Source of the DNA: Meconema thalassinum
Lineage: Eukaryota; Arthropoda; Insecta; Orthoptera; Tettigoniidae
Reading direction: 5' to 3'
Length of the DNA: 64,000 nucleotides
NCBI GenBank assembly: GCA_946902985.2
Contig: OX336388.2
Location: 131,070,346-131,134,345, forward strand
Part shown: positions 53,404 through 64,000 of the stretch, one piece after another
How positions within the stretch are numbered: position 1 is the stretch's first letter
Layout: each line of letters opens with the position of its first letter
The notes under the pieces: model-generated
The model's database searches: none
Told to the model about the DNA's origin: nothing
The model's input: the letters and a program-made list of their open reading frames with translations, nothing else
Made by a program: the position numbers and the translations under genes

Positions 53404-56150
53404 CGCATAGAACATTTAAATGTTCCTATTTTTCATTGGCGTAGGTAAATTAAATCTCTAATTTTCGGTATTATTCTCGGTAGTCACAGTGGGATTGACG
53501 CCTGCTTTTTAGCTTGGGACTGAGCAGCCAGTGAGTCTCCTTTGAAACAGGCTCAAGTCTAAGTCTCTGTGGGTTGAAAAGGCTATTGCACATGCACCAA
53601 GCAGAAGGTCGATATCTGAATGCGTCAGCACAGAGCCTAGACTCCAAGCAGTGCAATCGTGAGGTGGGCACTTGCCTTCAGGTTTGTTACTGAAATATTT
53701 TTTGAACAACGGCCTAAAAGAAAACAGTACACCTCATAAGACTAATTCTTACCTTTCCTATTTCTACTGCTTCGAGTGAACCAAGTATGATTGCATTGAA
53801 AAGAGTTAAGACATTTTTAAGGAACCCCATGTCAGATTCTAGACTGAGCAATTTGAGTACTCTGGCTATTAAGACGAGTTAGCCAAACTATCTTTTGTAA
53901 CCTAACATTTGTAGGTTACAGAGACTCCTAGTTTCTTTCTGTTTGTTATTATTTTTTATTATCTTTTATCTGGTTGCCAGCCATGGCCACTTATTGGTAG
54001 GCCACCACAGAGAATCTTGTGTGTCCTGTGCTGGTGGGCAGCCAGTGGGTGGACCAGGTGGCTTTGACTAATTGACAAAGGTTCCTTGATCTTAGGGCAA
54101 GGTTGCCATGTAATGTTGTTGAAAATTGCCATGCGTGATGGAAGCTGGTTGGTTTCATGCAGAATGGGAATGGATATTGATAGTTGATGTCTTGGGGAAT
54201 GGTGTTGAGGATATGCTCTCTGGTCTAGGATTTTTAGTTGTTGATAAAGAGATGTTATGTGGTGTGGTATGTTAGTGAGGATTTGAAAAAAAAAATAGAT
54301 CTAACATCTAGTATGAAGAAGGTTATAGTTGTTGCTGGTGTGATTATGTTCTGTGGTATGAATGTGATGGATTGGAATAAATAGATGTGATATCTTGAAA
54401 AATATTGAGGTAGAAAAATATGTTTTAAGAAAATGCAAGAAGAAAAGAAGGATCAGAAGAATAGTAAGAGAGGCATATTTTTTCCCCTTATGAAGGTAGT
54501 TGTGGATAAGGAACAAGAGATGCAGGTAATGAAAGCTTGTTTATATGTAGACAGACAAGGTATTAAAAGCATTGTATTTCTGATTTCGTTATGTGCACAA
54601 CATCAACTTGACCCCAGAGATTATTATGAGAATGAAGATAAGCTTATAAATTTGGAAGAAGCAGAAGAAATATGATTCAGATTTATTTCATTGGTAGCCC
54701 AACGAGGGGCAAGTATTAGATTTGTTTCACTTTCCAGGGATGACATCTTCAAAGAACCCATCATTGATATCTTTGCGGAGCGAAAAATACAACAACTGGA
54801 GTTTATCTAAAAAAAAACTATAAGGTATGAACTTTAGAATACCCAGTTGCTTGAATGTAGCTTCGCCACTGCTAAATAAAGAAAGTCAATTAAACGGGCT
54901 AGTGTGAAAACCTTTTGACATCCTTGATTTTATTGAATTTGAATAATTAATATATTTAAGAAGTGCAAATATTGCCTAAAAGTTTGAAGTTCTCGGTGAT
55001 AAATTTGATTAAAGACATATTATGTAAAATATTTACACTCTCGTTGCAATCAGATCATATTCATTAATTTTAAGCTTTGTGAAGTTTATGTCAACTTTTG
55101 TTACACTTTAAACATAAAAACCTATTCTACCAATTGAAAACCTAAAACTCCAGTCCCTAATAATCACTCTGTGAATACATTCAGTATACTGAATTCCAGA
55201 GTCTAAAATGCGCTCTTAGCCTGGTAAATACCAAGGATGACGAAAGAAAGTGAAAGAAACGAACCCAGATGATAACCCAAATATTCCAGACTTTGGCTGA
55301 TACAAGAAGAGTTTTCTTCCACATGATCATAAACATGAAGAAACTAAGTTTCGCAGATCTTAAACAAGATTACTTCCAACCTGGCTTTTCAGTACAGAGT
55401 GTTGGTCAATATGAAATCCATAAAGTATCCATAGAGAAATTAATAATAGTAGTGGACCCGTGCGAGAAATCTCGCATGTTCATAAACCACACTTTCCCCG
55501 GTAGGTTTATAATGATTATAGAACACTATTTACATTTCAGAACACCAAGTTCTATGTTCCTTAACTTAAGAAGGCAATCACTGAAAATTGGATCATCATA
55601 ACACTCACCGGTTATTCGAAATTTATGAAATTATACGATTTGAGTACCGATACTCATTCCTTTGATTTACTGTTTCTGAAATCAATGCAAAATGATAAAG
55701 GAAAGACCCCAGAATGTTAAAATGACATGAAACAGGCATCACAGCATTTATGGAGCGTATTTTCCTATAGCAATGGTATCTGCAAATCGCACACTTCATT
55801 AGTCATTTTTTAAAGAAATTATAAATATTTATGAAATTAGAGTGCAATAAGTCACTGCTAATGTCTATTCTCTTTCATTTGAATGCCCATTTGTCATAAT
55901 CGGTTGCTTGTGAGCGTCGCAGGAGGGATCTATACTACTGAAATAATATATGCGATGAATTTAACACCTTTTAAAAATGCTATGGTATTACAGCTGGAGA
56001 GGTGCAACAATTTTATCCTACTATACTTTCTGCTTATTCTGACCTTTTCAATCTTTATTGCCTATTCAGAATAGCTTGTGAAACAAAAACATCTTAACGC
56101 AAGACTTTGTGTTAGTAGGAGAGAGTCATTAATCAAAGCAGCTCTTTGAG
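53404..56150. other. No recognisable gene
   Basis: A 2.7-kb stretch without a recognised gene or element. Open frames at 54433-54675 (80 codons) and 55269-55601 (110 codons) match no family I know, have A/T-biased composition and no splice or repeat context. They are best treated as chance frames. Confidence 0.45.
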
Positions 56151-56184
56151 ATGTGAAATATGTCCAAGTTCCTCTTTGGGTAGA

Positions 56185-56530
56185 GGCGTTTGAGATGTGG
56201 ACATATCGAAGGATCTTACGAGTAAGCTGGATGGATAGAATCACAAATCTTGAGATATTGCATAGGATAGGTAAAGATAAGGAGATAATTACCTGTATCA
56301 AAATTAGGAAGTTACAATACTTGAGTCATATAATGAGAGGAGACAGGTATCGTCTTCTTCAAGAAATTATTCAAGGGAAAGTTGAGGGAAAGAAGGAGTC
56401 CAGGAGTCCATTGGATGGACAATCTAAAAAAATGGTTCAAGTGTAGCATTTCAGTGCTGCTAGATCTAGAAACCCGATTGCTGTGATGATCGCCAACCTT
56501 CTTAGAGGAGACGGCACATGAAGAAGAAGT
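56185..56530 (+). mobile_element. LINE tail, family C, copy 2
   Basis: FEMWTYRRILRVSWMDRI, ILHRIGKDKEIITCIKIRKL, LSHIMRGDRYRLLQEIIQGK, then a shifted SAARSRNPIAVMIANLLRGD ending GAAGAAGAAG. Longer 5' than the copy at 42674. Confidence 0.7.
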
Positions 56531-57480
56531 ATTATATTTATAATTGTGTGCCGTTAAGTTGCACACACTGCTGTGACCTTGTCAGAAGAAAGGAGTGTCC
56601 GTCTCTGTGCCGGTTAGGACTCACTGTGCGAGCGGCCAGCACACCAGTCCCTGCTCAACGTCAGTCCAGTGCAGGAAAGGGGAGCAAGCTTCAGGGTCCT
56701 ACCACAAGAAGCACTCCAATAACATCATCCACTAAGGACCACAGACTACCTGCTATTGGTTAGACACTGTAACACACTGCTTAATTGAATTTGTGTTCCT
56801 CATATGAGAGAGTAAGGCAAGCCCATGGATTCCTCCAGAGCGCGAGAGGTCTGATATGGAGCAGGGATGTACCCCAGAAGAGCAAACGAATTGACTGCCG
56901 GCAATCGAGATGGGAACTATTCTTTGTTTACTAGTGTCACAGTTTCCTTGGTTAACAGGTACAGTTGCGCGAGTAGGATATGACTCGGCTCCAGTATCCT
57001 TCATGATCAGTGATCCTTAACTGTTGCGGTGACATGAACTCCAGTGACATTCAACTGACGCAATGCTGCTTGACTTATGAGCAGACAGCACACTCTGTCA
57101 TCGCTGTGTTCTCTGCTTACCCCCGCGGGGCTCCTGGTACAATAAACAACAAACACTTTGGACTTGGTCATCAAGCCCCGTTTCTTCTTTTCCCGTGCAT
57201 TGGATACTTGGCGCAAGGAGAATCACACCTCAATTTATTGGCCACACTATTTGAGAAGAAACCTCTGTCAAATCTGCCCCATTCAAGAAAAAGTCAAAAT
57301 TTAACAACACATCATACGATCAAGCTCACATTGAAATGAACAATACGTCATCAGATATGACGCCATAGTCATTATAGATTTATTTCATAGTGTTTTAGTA
57401 TGTTTGTTTCAGTGTCTATTTTAGCATGCATTTTAGTTGATGAATGATGATGTACAGTGATTTGTTTAATTGCTATTGAT
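56531..57480. other. No recognisable gene
   Basis: Mixed sequence with moderately G/C-rich patches; short frames on both strands overlap one another and none resembles a known protein. Confidence 0.4.
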
Positions 57481-57486
57481 AAGTCA

Positions 57487-57526
57487 GGGCTGAAGAAGGG
57501 TCAAGGAAATGGCTCGAAACATGTAC
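57487..57526 (+). other. Hammerhead-like motif d
   Basis: GGCTGAAGAAGGG followed by GGCTCGAAACATGTACC: ordered CTGANGA and CGAAAC cores, but no convincing stem between them. Same layout as the motifs at 21345, 21642 and 62137. Confidence 0.35.
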
Positions 57527-57595
57527 CCTAATTAACTGTTTTTTTTAAAATACATTGTGTTGATTGACGGAGTTTTTTCCTCAACTTTGGTATAA

Positions 57596-57868
57596 CAATC
57601 TTTATTTCCTGGTTCCAGTCTCTTCCTGGGTCAGGTTGTGAATTAAGGACCTCCATCTTTGCCTGTCCCTCCACCACTCCTTTCCTACTTGTAGTACATC
57701 TTCTGGTTTTCCTCCCTTTTTCTCTATGCACTCCTTCACTGAATCCATCCATCTTTTTCGGGGTCTCTTTCCTGTTAACTTTTCCAAAAATATTTTTTGT
57801 GGTACTCTCTTCTCACTCATTCTCATCATGTGTCCATACCACTTCAGTTTGGTTGTTTCTATCGTCGG
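57596..57868 (-). mobile_element. LINE tail, family A relative, with S5 insertion upstream
   Basis: Minus strand: TTKLKWYGHMMRMSEKRVPQ, LTGKRPRKRWMDSVKECIEK, GKEWWRDRQRWRSLIHNLTQ to a stop. The 5' side abuts an S5 SINE at 57869. Confidence 0.7.
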
Positions 57869-58215
57869 ATTTTTTAAGAGCGTTAAATATCCTTCAGTAT
57901 GCCTTCCTTTGGAGGGGAAGTAAAGCCGGCGGTCCCATGTCATACATTTATGGCATGTAAAAGATCCTTCCACTGACTAAACTTGTGTGAAGCTAAATTG
58001 TTAGGTTATATTTCGTCGGAACACTCTTTCAAAGTTCCAACGTTCACCGCTAGGTATCATTGATATCTGGTAGCGAAAGTTGGAACTACTTGAAATTGAA
58101 CGGAACTTGTACCTCACCCTAAGGGTGACCGCTGGAAGTAGCTACAGACTCGGGCGAGCCGAACATGTCCTTGGACACTCACGGCACTAAAAAAAAAAAA
58201 AAAAGCCATACGATA
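57869..58215 (+). repeat. SINE family S5, head-truncated
   Basis: Body of S5 in plus orientation, with GGAAGTAAAGCCGGCGG on the complement side and a poly(A)-rich end (58190-58204) then CATACGATAAATA. Close to the copy at 23670-24085, including GGTAGCGAAAGTTGGAACTA. tRNA-like head missing. Confidence 0.7.
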
Positions 58216-58254
58216 AATAAAAAATCCTATCCTAGAGTTTCCAGATTCCTGTCC

Positions 58255-58640
58255 TTTTTCTAATCGAACGTATTATGTCCCAATACTCACCTATGCATTA
58301 GAAACGTGGGTTGGGAAGAAGAGACAGGTGAGCGGGATCCAGGCTTGCGAAATGAAATTTCAAAGAAGCAGATTAGGAATAACAAGAATGGATAGAGTAA
58401 GAAATGAGTGAGAGATTGTGGAAGAGAAACCCTTACAAGAGATCATACAGAAGTCAAGAATGAGTTGGTACGGACATGTCAGGAGAATGCAGGATACCAA
58501 GGAGGATGCACGAGATGGAAATGGAGGGCAATGCGGAATAGACACACTTCCCTCCTGCCTGCTCTGACCCTCTCAAACATAACCAATCAATATTTCAAAG
58601 AAGCAGATTAGGAACAACAAGAAGGGATAGAGTTAAGAAA
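58255..58640 (+). mobile_element. LINE tail, family A relative
   Basis: RTYYVPILTYALETWVGKK, MKFQRSRLGITRMDRVRNE, a stop, and KSRMSWYGHVRRMQDTKED, followed by a short duplication of the QRSRLG region at 58590-58640. Degenerate. Confidence 0.6.
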
Positions 58641-59285
58641 CTTAGAGAGTCCAGGATGTCTACCAAAACAATCTTAACAGATTTCCCTGACAATTTCCCG
58701 ATTTTTCCAGGATAAATCAGAAAATTCCATGAGTAACAGTAGCGGCCATGATAAATATATAAAAAAATAGTTTGTACTAAAATGCTCGAACGATAAAGGG
58801 TAGCATGACAAAGTTGGAAAAGAAAAAAGATACGAGCCTTATAGTAGTCGCATATGATGTGTAACATCTGACATGTTATCCTACTATGAAATTGAGATGA
58901 AATGTATGTGAAGTCATCTGACATGTTATCCTACTCGTATACTACACAGCTTGGACATTCTTAAAATGTTAATTTACGCTCCGTTTTCATACTGGTACCA
59001 TGATGAATGTATAGATTGAATTGGATATATGCTACTGGCACACTTGTTTGAACAAACATCACATATTATACTGTAAATTAAGAGGAGGAATGAAACCACA
59101 GTCTCTAGCCTATCTGTAGACTACTAGAAATAATGGTCAATACAATGAAATTTCCCAACTCCTGCTTGGTGCAAACTATTGTAATTAAAATTAGATAAAT
59201 CATAATTTCATGTAACTTAAGATTCTGTTAAAATGACGCATAATGTTAAGATAGATATTGTTTAAATCGATAATCCGGTAGCAAA

Positions 59286-59362
59286 AATAATTGCCGGGAC
59301 TGGGGTTCGAACCTAAGACCTCATGATTCGCAGACCAAGATGCTATCCACGCAGCCATTACA
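59286..59362 (-). repeat. tRNA-like sequence, probably SINE-derived
   Basis: Minus strand: TGGCTGCGTGGATAGCATC (box A) and AGGTTCGAACCCC (box B), spaced as in a tRNA. No convincing acceptor stem, so a decayed SINE head is likelier than a gene. Confidence 0.45.
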
Positions 59363-59680
59363 ACCACAGAAATTTATAGTACAAGACAGGTACTCATTTT
59401 CACGTGCCGGTAATAATGTGGAAGTATTTTTATGCTCCATTAATATTTTGCTTTTTTTCGATTATGTTCCTGCGTGGAATTGAGTTTTAAATTAGTTATG
59501 AATATGCCTCCTTGACAGTAAAGGGAATTCTGATAGTGGTCCACGAAAGGCTAGCCCAGTTCCCGTATAAAAACATCGATATATATTACATTGATCACTG
59601 CATTACCGCAATGTGCAGAAACATAATACCGGCTTTGCCGACTAGTTACAATGTTTCATATTAAAGCATATCATTTAAAT

Positions 59681-60825
59681 CAGCGGTCGCCAAACCGTAG
59701 CTCGCAGGGAAATTTTTGGTAGCTCGCGGGGAAATTTCAGACGCAGTGCTTGAGTTGGCTAATCTGCACTACTCATTTTTCCGATTCCCACTACGCGTCC
59801 CGCAGGTCGGTCAGTCAGTGTCTGGTGTGAGATCGTCAGTGCAGGTTATTTTATTATTTTTGTCTTTTATGAATACTACGGACTGTTCTAATTATGGCGA
59901 GTTCCAGCAAAAAACAAAAAACTTATCATTTTCATGTTGAAAGGGTAACTGATTGTTTTTTTACCCAGGTAAAGGACAAATGTGTGTGCTTACTTTGTAA
60001 TACCAAGAGTAGCAGTTGGGAAGAAAGCAAACGTCGAACGTCATTACAATACCGTTCACTCCAGTATTTAAAAGGATTTTCCTAAGAATTCTTCATTAAG
60101 GAAGATATTAGATAGAAACAAAGCAGCATCTGAGGCATCTTTTCATCTTTCCAAAAGTATTGCTCCAGATAAAAAAACATTATGAATTTGATGAATTAAT
60201 CAAAGAGGCATTTTACAAGCTGCAGATACATTTTTTAACAATTTTAAAAACATAGGTAAGATAATCTCTGCTATTCAATCTATTCAACTGTCATCCAATA
60301 CAGTTATGAGAAGAGTTGAATCGGTGAGTTCTGATGTAGTTTCACAACTTAAAACTGACTTACACAGCTGCAGTTATTTTTCCCTGCAACTTGACAAATC
60401 AACCGATATAGTTGATACAGCTCAGTTGGCCATTTTTATAAGAATGATTTTTGATGATTTCCAAGTAAAAGAAGACCTGGTAAAAGTTTTACCACTTCAA
60501 GGACATATTACGGGACAGGACACTTATTCAGCTTTTATAAACCTTATTGCCTCTGAAAATGAGCCGTCTGGTATCACTATTCTTGCGATTTTTAGATTAC
60601 GGCTGATTATCAAGTCCTAAATGCCCTCACATGTGGGAAGAGAAAGGTATTCAAAACAGGACGCAACATGCTATTTTTAAATGTTGAAGGTATATTTTTA
60701 TAGGTAATGAACAACTGTGTATTTTTAACAATAGAATGTATTATTCTCCTACTTTGTTGGGTAGCTCACGGTAAGGGTTATGAGCTGTAAGGTAGCTCAA
60801 TCACTTACAAGTTTGGCGGCCACTG
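59681..60825 (+). mobile_element. hAT element with BED-type transposase remnant
   Basis: Flanked by ATTTAAAT (59673-59680) and ATTCAAAT (60826-60833), an 8-bp duplication with one change. Inverted ends CAGCGGTCGCCAAAC and CAGTGGCCGCCAAAC, with GTAGCTC repeats inside. About 1.1 kb, so most of the transposase is deleted. Confidence 0.88.
59894..60620 (+). pseudogene. hAT (ZBED5-like) transposase fragment
   Basis: Starts MASSSKKQKTYHFHVERV with a BED-finger remnant (DKCVCLLCNT), continues through several frameshifts, then MRRVESVSSDVVSQLKTDLH, CSYFSLQLDKSTDIVDTAQL and TGQDTYSAFINLIASE. LQLDxSTD is the first catalytic Asp region; Glu is replaced by Lys beside it. The rest of the catalytic domain and the dimerisation domain are deleted. 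Confidence 0.82.
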
Positions 60826-60833
60826 ATTCAAAT

Positions 60834-61470
60834 ACTGATAAGAAAACTTTTAACATGTGGTTTGTGTTTCAATAAGTTGACACCAGACTTTGCATGAGCG
60901 TTTACCGTTCAGCATGGATGTGTTGAGCAATGTTACTCGGGGAGTGGATGCCCATCACTTTTATCCAGAGATTGAAAAACAGACTATTAATAAATCATAA
61001 TTGTTTTCAGCAAATATGATATAATGAATATTCTTACACCAAAGAACATGAAGATGATTTATTGTAGAAATATCTGCAATGGCACCTCCAAACCTTCAAG
61101 TAATCTGTACGCGATATACATTCCACATGGTACCAGCTGGCAGTGAGTCTTACACACTTCGATCCCATTCTTCAAAATCACTCCCACAAAAATATCCAGC
61201 AACCAAGTGGAAAGATGTTACACATCAAAAACAGAAAAATATTTTTTTTTTTTTATATTTTGCCAATTTCTAAATTTTTCATCCAGAAATCGATCGTACT
61301 TGCGAGTATTAAAAGTAGCTCGTCAATAGTAATGCTCTCAAAAATACAGATACAGTTGCATATTTATATCCAAACACCGTGTGCTCAGTCATGCAAGATA
61401 TGAGAACTTACTGATTAAATGTCAGTAACAACAATTATCACCAGACTATACTTGAATGAGTAATTTCCAA
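60834..61470. other. No recognisable gene
   Basis: A/T-rich interior of the 58654-61584 element. Short frames only, with a poly(T) run near 61245. Confidence 0.4.
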
Positions 61471-61664
61471 TTATCCAAGGTAAAACTAAAATTCCCCGAG
61501 TCATTAAAATACCTTGATAATTGCCTGAATTTTCCTGGTTTTAAAAATTTCCTGAGAATTTTCCAGAGTAGTAGACATCCTGGAGATTGTTTAGTCATAT
61601 TATTTACCAATTTTGACCTAAGGATCAGAATGTTGGACATGGACAAAGAAAGTTCTAAGTAGAT

Positions 61665-62000
61665 TACAAACTACAGAGATGCGCTTTATACGAATCATCC
61701 TGGGTAAAATGAGAAGAGACAGGATAAGAAACGAAACAATATGATACATGCTTCATGTCAAGACCTTAAAAGAAACTATGGAGAAAAATAGGCTGAAATG
61801 GTTTGCCCACGTAAAAAGAATGGTAAAGGAGCTATTAGCAAGAAGAGCTCTGGAATGGACAGAAGCTGGAAGACAACAAACAAGAAGATCAGGAGAAGGA
61901 TTATGTGACCCGATGGGAGGAAATGCTGAATGATAGATTGTGAGAGAAAAGAGAAGATTGGAGGAGGTTAATGAACGACCTGCGTAAGCAGAAACGTTTT
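61665..62000 (+). mobile_element. LINE tail fragment
   Basis: MRFIRIILGKMRRDRIRNE, then KTLKETMEKNRLKWFAHVKR and an end rich in Arg. The RLKWFAHVKRM box marks an ORF2 C-terminus. Possibly the other half of the fragment at 58590-58653. Confidence 0.6.
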
Positions 62001-62136
62001 GGGAAGAAAAGATCTTGATTTATATTTGGAGGGGGCTCGTCAGACTACTAATTTTTTAAACACAAGTGTTTTTTTCAATTTAGATGTTTTTCAAAGTTTT
62101 TGAGATTGTTTCGACAATAGATTTTCTTCGATAATG

Positions 62137-62178
62137 AGTGGCTGACGAAGGGAGCAGTAACGCCCCGAAACATGTACC
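62137..62178 (+). other. Hammerhead-like motif e
   Basis: GGCTGACGA, a GGG/CCC stem with a 10-base loop, then CGAAACATGTACC. Best stem among the CGAAACATGT-type motifs in this window. Confidence 0.4.
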
Positions 62179-62189
62179 ACAGTATGAAA

Positions 62190-63360
62190 GTGTACCAATT
62201 GTACATAGGAAATTATTGAAAATTATAGTGTATTTTATTGTATCTGTCAATACAGACCAGAAATGGAGTCAAGTGTTTCCAAAACTATAGAAACACAACA
62301 CCAACAGAGTGTTCACAGTCCTCTCTCTAGTTCGCTCACCTGTCACGCTAACTAATGGAGCTAGCGCTCACACAGCGTCGTACTGAATGATACTGAGCTA
62401 TGCTCGCCACGATCAAGTAATAGTTAACATAACTTGCTAACCTTGTATAACCTCTCCACTGGTGAAAGTTCTCACCCATGTTGGAAGTAGTTCTTGTCAA
62501 CAGCAAAGTGGGGAGGAGAGGAATAGTAATCATGATAAATCACAATTAAAATCTAGGAATAGAACACTGGTAAAGATGTGATAACATAAAATTTAAGAGA
62601 CATTTTTCAATACTTCCAATATATTACTCTTATTAAAACAGCACAGCCTGACCACATGTCTAACATTGGCATAGACCTTAACAATGACATGATTTTGGTT
62701 TCAGAAGGATTCACATATACACAATTATTGATTCTTGCGATCATCAGGGCATTTTTCACCTCTATTTTGATGATCCAAGAGTATTTAAAAAATTAGTGCA
62801 TCATATACAAAGGTGACAAAGCTGCCAAAGAATTTGGCTATGTTCTATTTTTTACCCCCTTACTTACATCACAATGAACTCCTGCCACAAAACAGCGCAA
62901 GTCACTGGTTTGTCTTAAATATATCAGATTTATATGTAAAATATACCAAAAATATATTGGTAATAACCCCCTATTAGAAACTAATGCCGCTCTTTCTAAA
63001 AACCAGTGGTAGTCTAAAAAAATACCCAGTCCAATTTGACTTGGCCTAGTTCAATCACATTGTCTGGCCAGCTGTAGCCAACATTTGGAGATTAAAAAAA
63101 TAAAAATAAAAAGTAGTTATTATAATCCATATTCTTCCACTCCAACCACTATTCAGTCTTTCTTGGTGTTTGGTGTTTAATAAGTTGATAAACTATCTTT
63201 TATAAATATAAATGTACATCACTAACAGTCCCACTACAGTTCAGTCTCACAGTATCCTAAGGCAGAAGACATTGAGAAGCATTAAAGATGAAACTAGAGG
63301 AATTCACCAGTTAAACTATTGCGATTCAGTATGATAGCATTAAGAACCAAACATGACTAG
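62190..63360. other. No recognisable gene
   Basis: A/T-rich DNA lacking recognisable coding or element signals. Confidence 0.4.
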
Positions 63361-63363
63361 ATA

Positions 63364-64000
63364 CCGTATTTACTGTTATAGGACCCACTTTTTTCCAAAA
63401 TTTTTATTTCCGAAAGGGGGGTGTACTATAGACGCGAACTTCGCTAAAGTCCATTATTTTGGGAAAGGGAGAGAGTAGAAACAAGCTATTTTATGCTACA
63501 TATCAAATCAAAATAAACGAATTGCGTGCCACTAGCGTCTCGTCCTTACGTGAATGTGGCAACACCGCACATGTTGTTAGCAACAGAGCTCGCGTAAGAT
63601 TGAATGGTATGGCCCAAACAGCAAACAATGATCCAACATCTGGTATACAAAGACAAGTATAGGCCGGACGTTTGTTTTCGACGATTGCCCTTGACCTTGA
63701 AGCCTGCGGGTGAGCTTGTACACAGTCATTCTCTCACCCTATCGCTTCACATTTGTCACCACCGACCTGATGTAATGGAATTCCAGACTTGAGCACGTGG
63801 CGACACCAACTTGCAGACAGTACAGCCAACGTCGAAGTAATGTGTGACGCGGAAGTACACGTTACGTATTTATGAACAGAACGTCATTATATTTGCCAAT
63901 GACTGTACTTCAGTAGGAGTGTGAGACAGCTTTGTCAATCATCGGACCGCGTGGGGCAGCTGATAACACAGGTACTGCAGTAACTCGCCTCCAGGCTTCC
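63364..64000. mobile_element. Possible left end of a pogo-like element
   Basis: TA followed by CCGTATTTACTGTTATAGG resembles the pogo-like terminus at 4693 (CCGTATTTACTC). The following sequence is more G/C-rich, with no recognised transposase, and the element would run past the window end. Confidence 0.35.

Larger units (their letters stand above)
58654..61584. mobile_element. 2.9-kb element with TCCAGGATGTCTAC inverted ends
   Basis: Left end TCCAGGATGTCTACC and right end its complement at 61571-61584, with TTTCCCTGA/TTTTCCAGG subterminal motifs at both sides. It separates two LINE family fragments. Target duplication unclear (perhaps GAG). Contains a hAT element at 59681-60825. Confidence 0.5.

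Noticed and set aside
54433..54675. 80-codon open frame as a gene
   Set aside because: Looks like chance coding in A/T-rich DNA; no recognisable domain, splice context or second copy.
55269..55601. 110-codon open frame as a gene
   Set aside because: No family resemblance and no supporting context; length is within chance expectation for this composition.
1..64000. CRISPR arrays, bacterial operons, riboswitches
   Set aside because: The window is eukaryotic; repeated motifs are dispersed transposons, not regularly spaced arrays.

Overview
The window looks like animal, most likely insect, nuclear DNA. It has GT-AG introns, one recognisable host gene, and very dense layered transposable elements (LINEs, tRNA-derived SINEs, mariner, pogo/Tigger, hAT, piggyBac and foldback elements). 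The repeat-rich long introns suit a large-genome hemimetabolous insect such as an orthopteran, but nothing here fixes the species.

Host gene. The only supported cellular gene is the 3' part of LZTR1 on the + strand: five exons at 11909-11973, 20947-21223, 24279-24460, 26064-26348 and 28327-28461. Splice phases are compatible throughout and give 313 residues ending at a TGA. They encode the end of the first BTB/BACK unit, the second BTB and the second BACK domain. The Kelch and first BTB exons must lie upstream; none is visible in 1-11908. The introns of 9.0, 3.1, 1.6 and 2.0 kb are almost entirely mobile DNA.

Layout. 1-4.7 kb: two deletion derivatives of one pogo-like transposon, a hAT-like MITE and a reiterated non-coding repeat. 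5.4-11.7 and 12.9-19.0 kb: two nearly full-length LINEs of one lineage (EN, RT and RNase H in ORF2), each inserted into an older LINE tail. Both have an intact ORF1, a broken ORF2, a duplicated structured 5' leader and a 3' stem-loop. 20-28.5 kb: the later LZTR1 exons with mariner, hAT remnant, foldback, piggyBac-like and SINE insertions between them. 29-31.7 kb: LINE tails and a palindromic mariner. 32.1-36.2 kb: a nest of elements at least four levels deep. 36.7-43.5 kb: a LINE carrying a DNA transposon, a 48-bp insertion and a SINE, then a Tigger element. 44-64 kb: scattered LINE tails, SINEs, a SINE-interrupted mariner, a second palindromic mariner and a hAT element with a decayed transposase, separated by unassigned DNA.

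Most notable structure. Four insertions of only 46-54 bp (1766-1817, 31078-31131, 39034-39081, 43402-43447; a fifth probable one at 52812) have their own 11-14 bp target-site duplications. Each consists of nothing but the 3' stem-loop and tail of the two resident LINE lineages, and each begins within a few bases of the stem base. This suggests a discrete nano-retroposon, or a reverse transcriptase that always stops after one hairpin. Other unusual items are two palindromic mariners built from unrelated families on the same plan, a foldback retroposon family with variable switch points, and covarying tandem structures at the LINE 5' ends.
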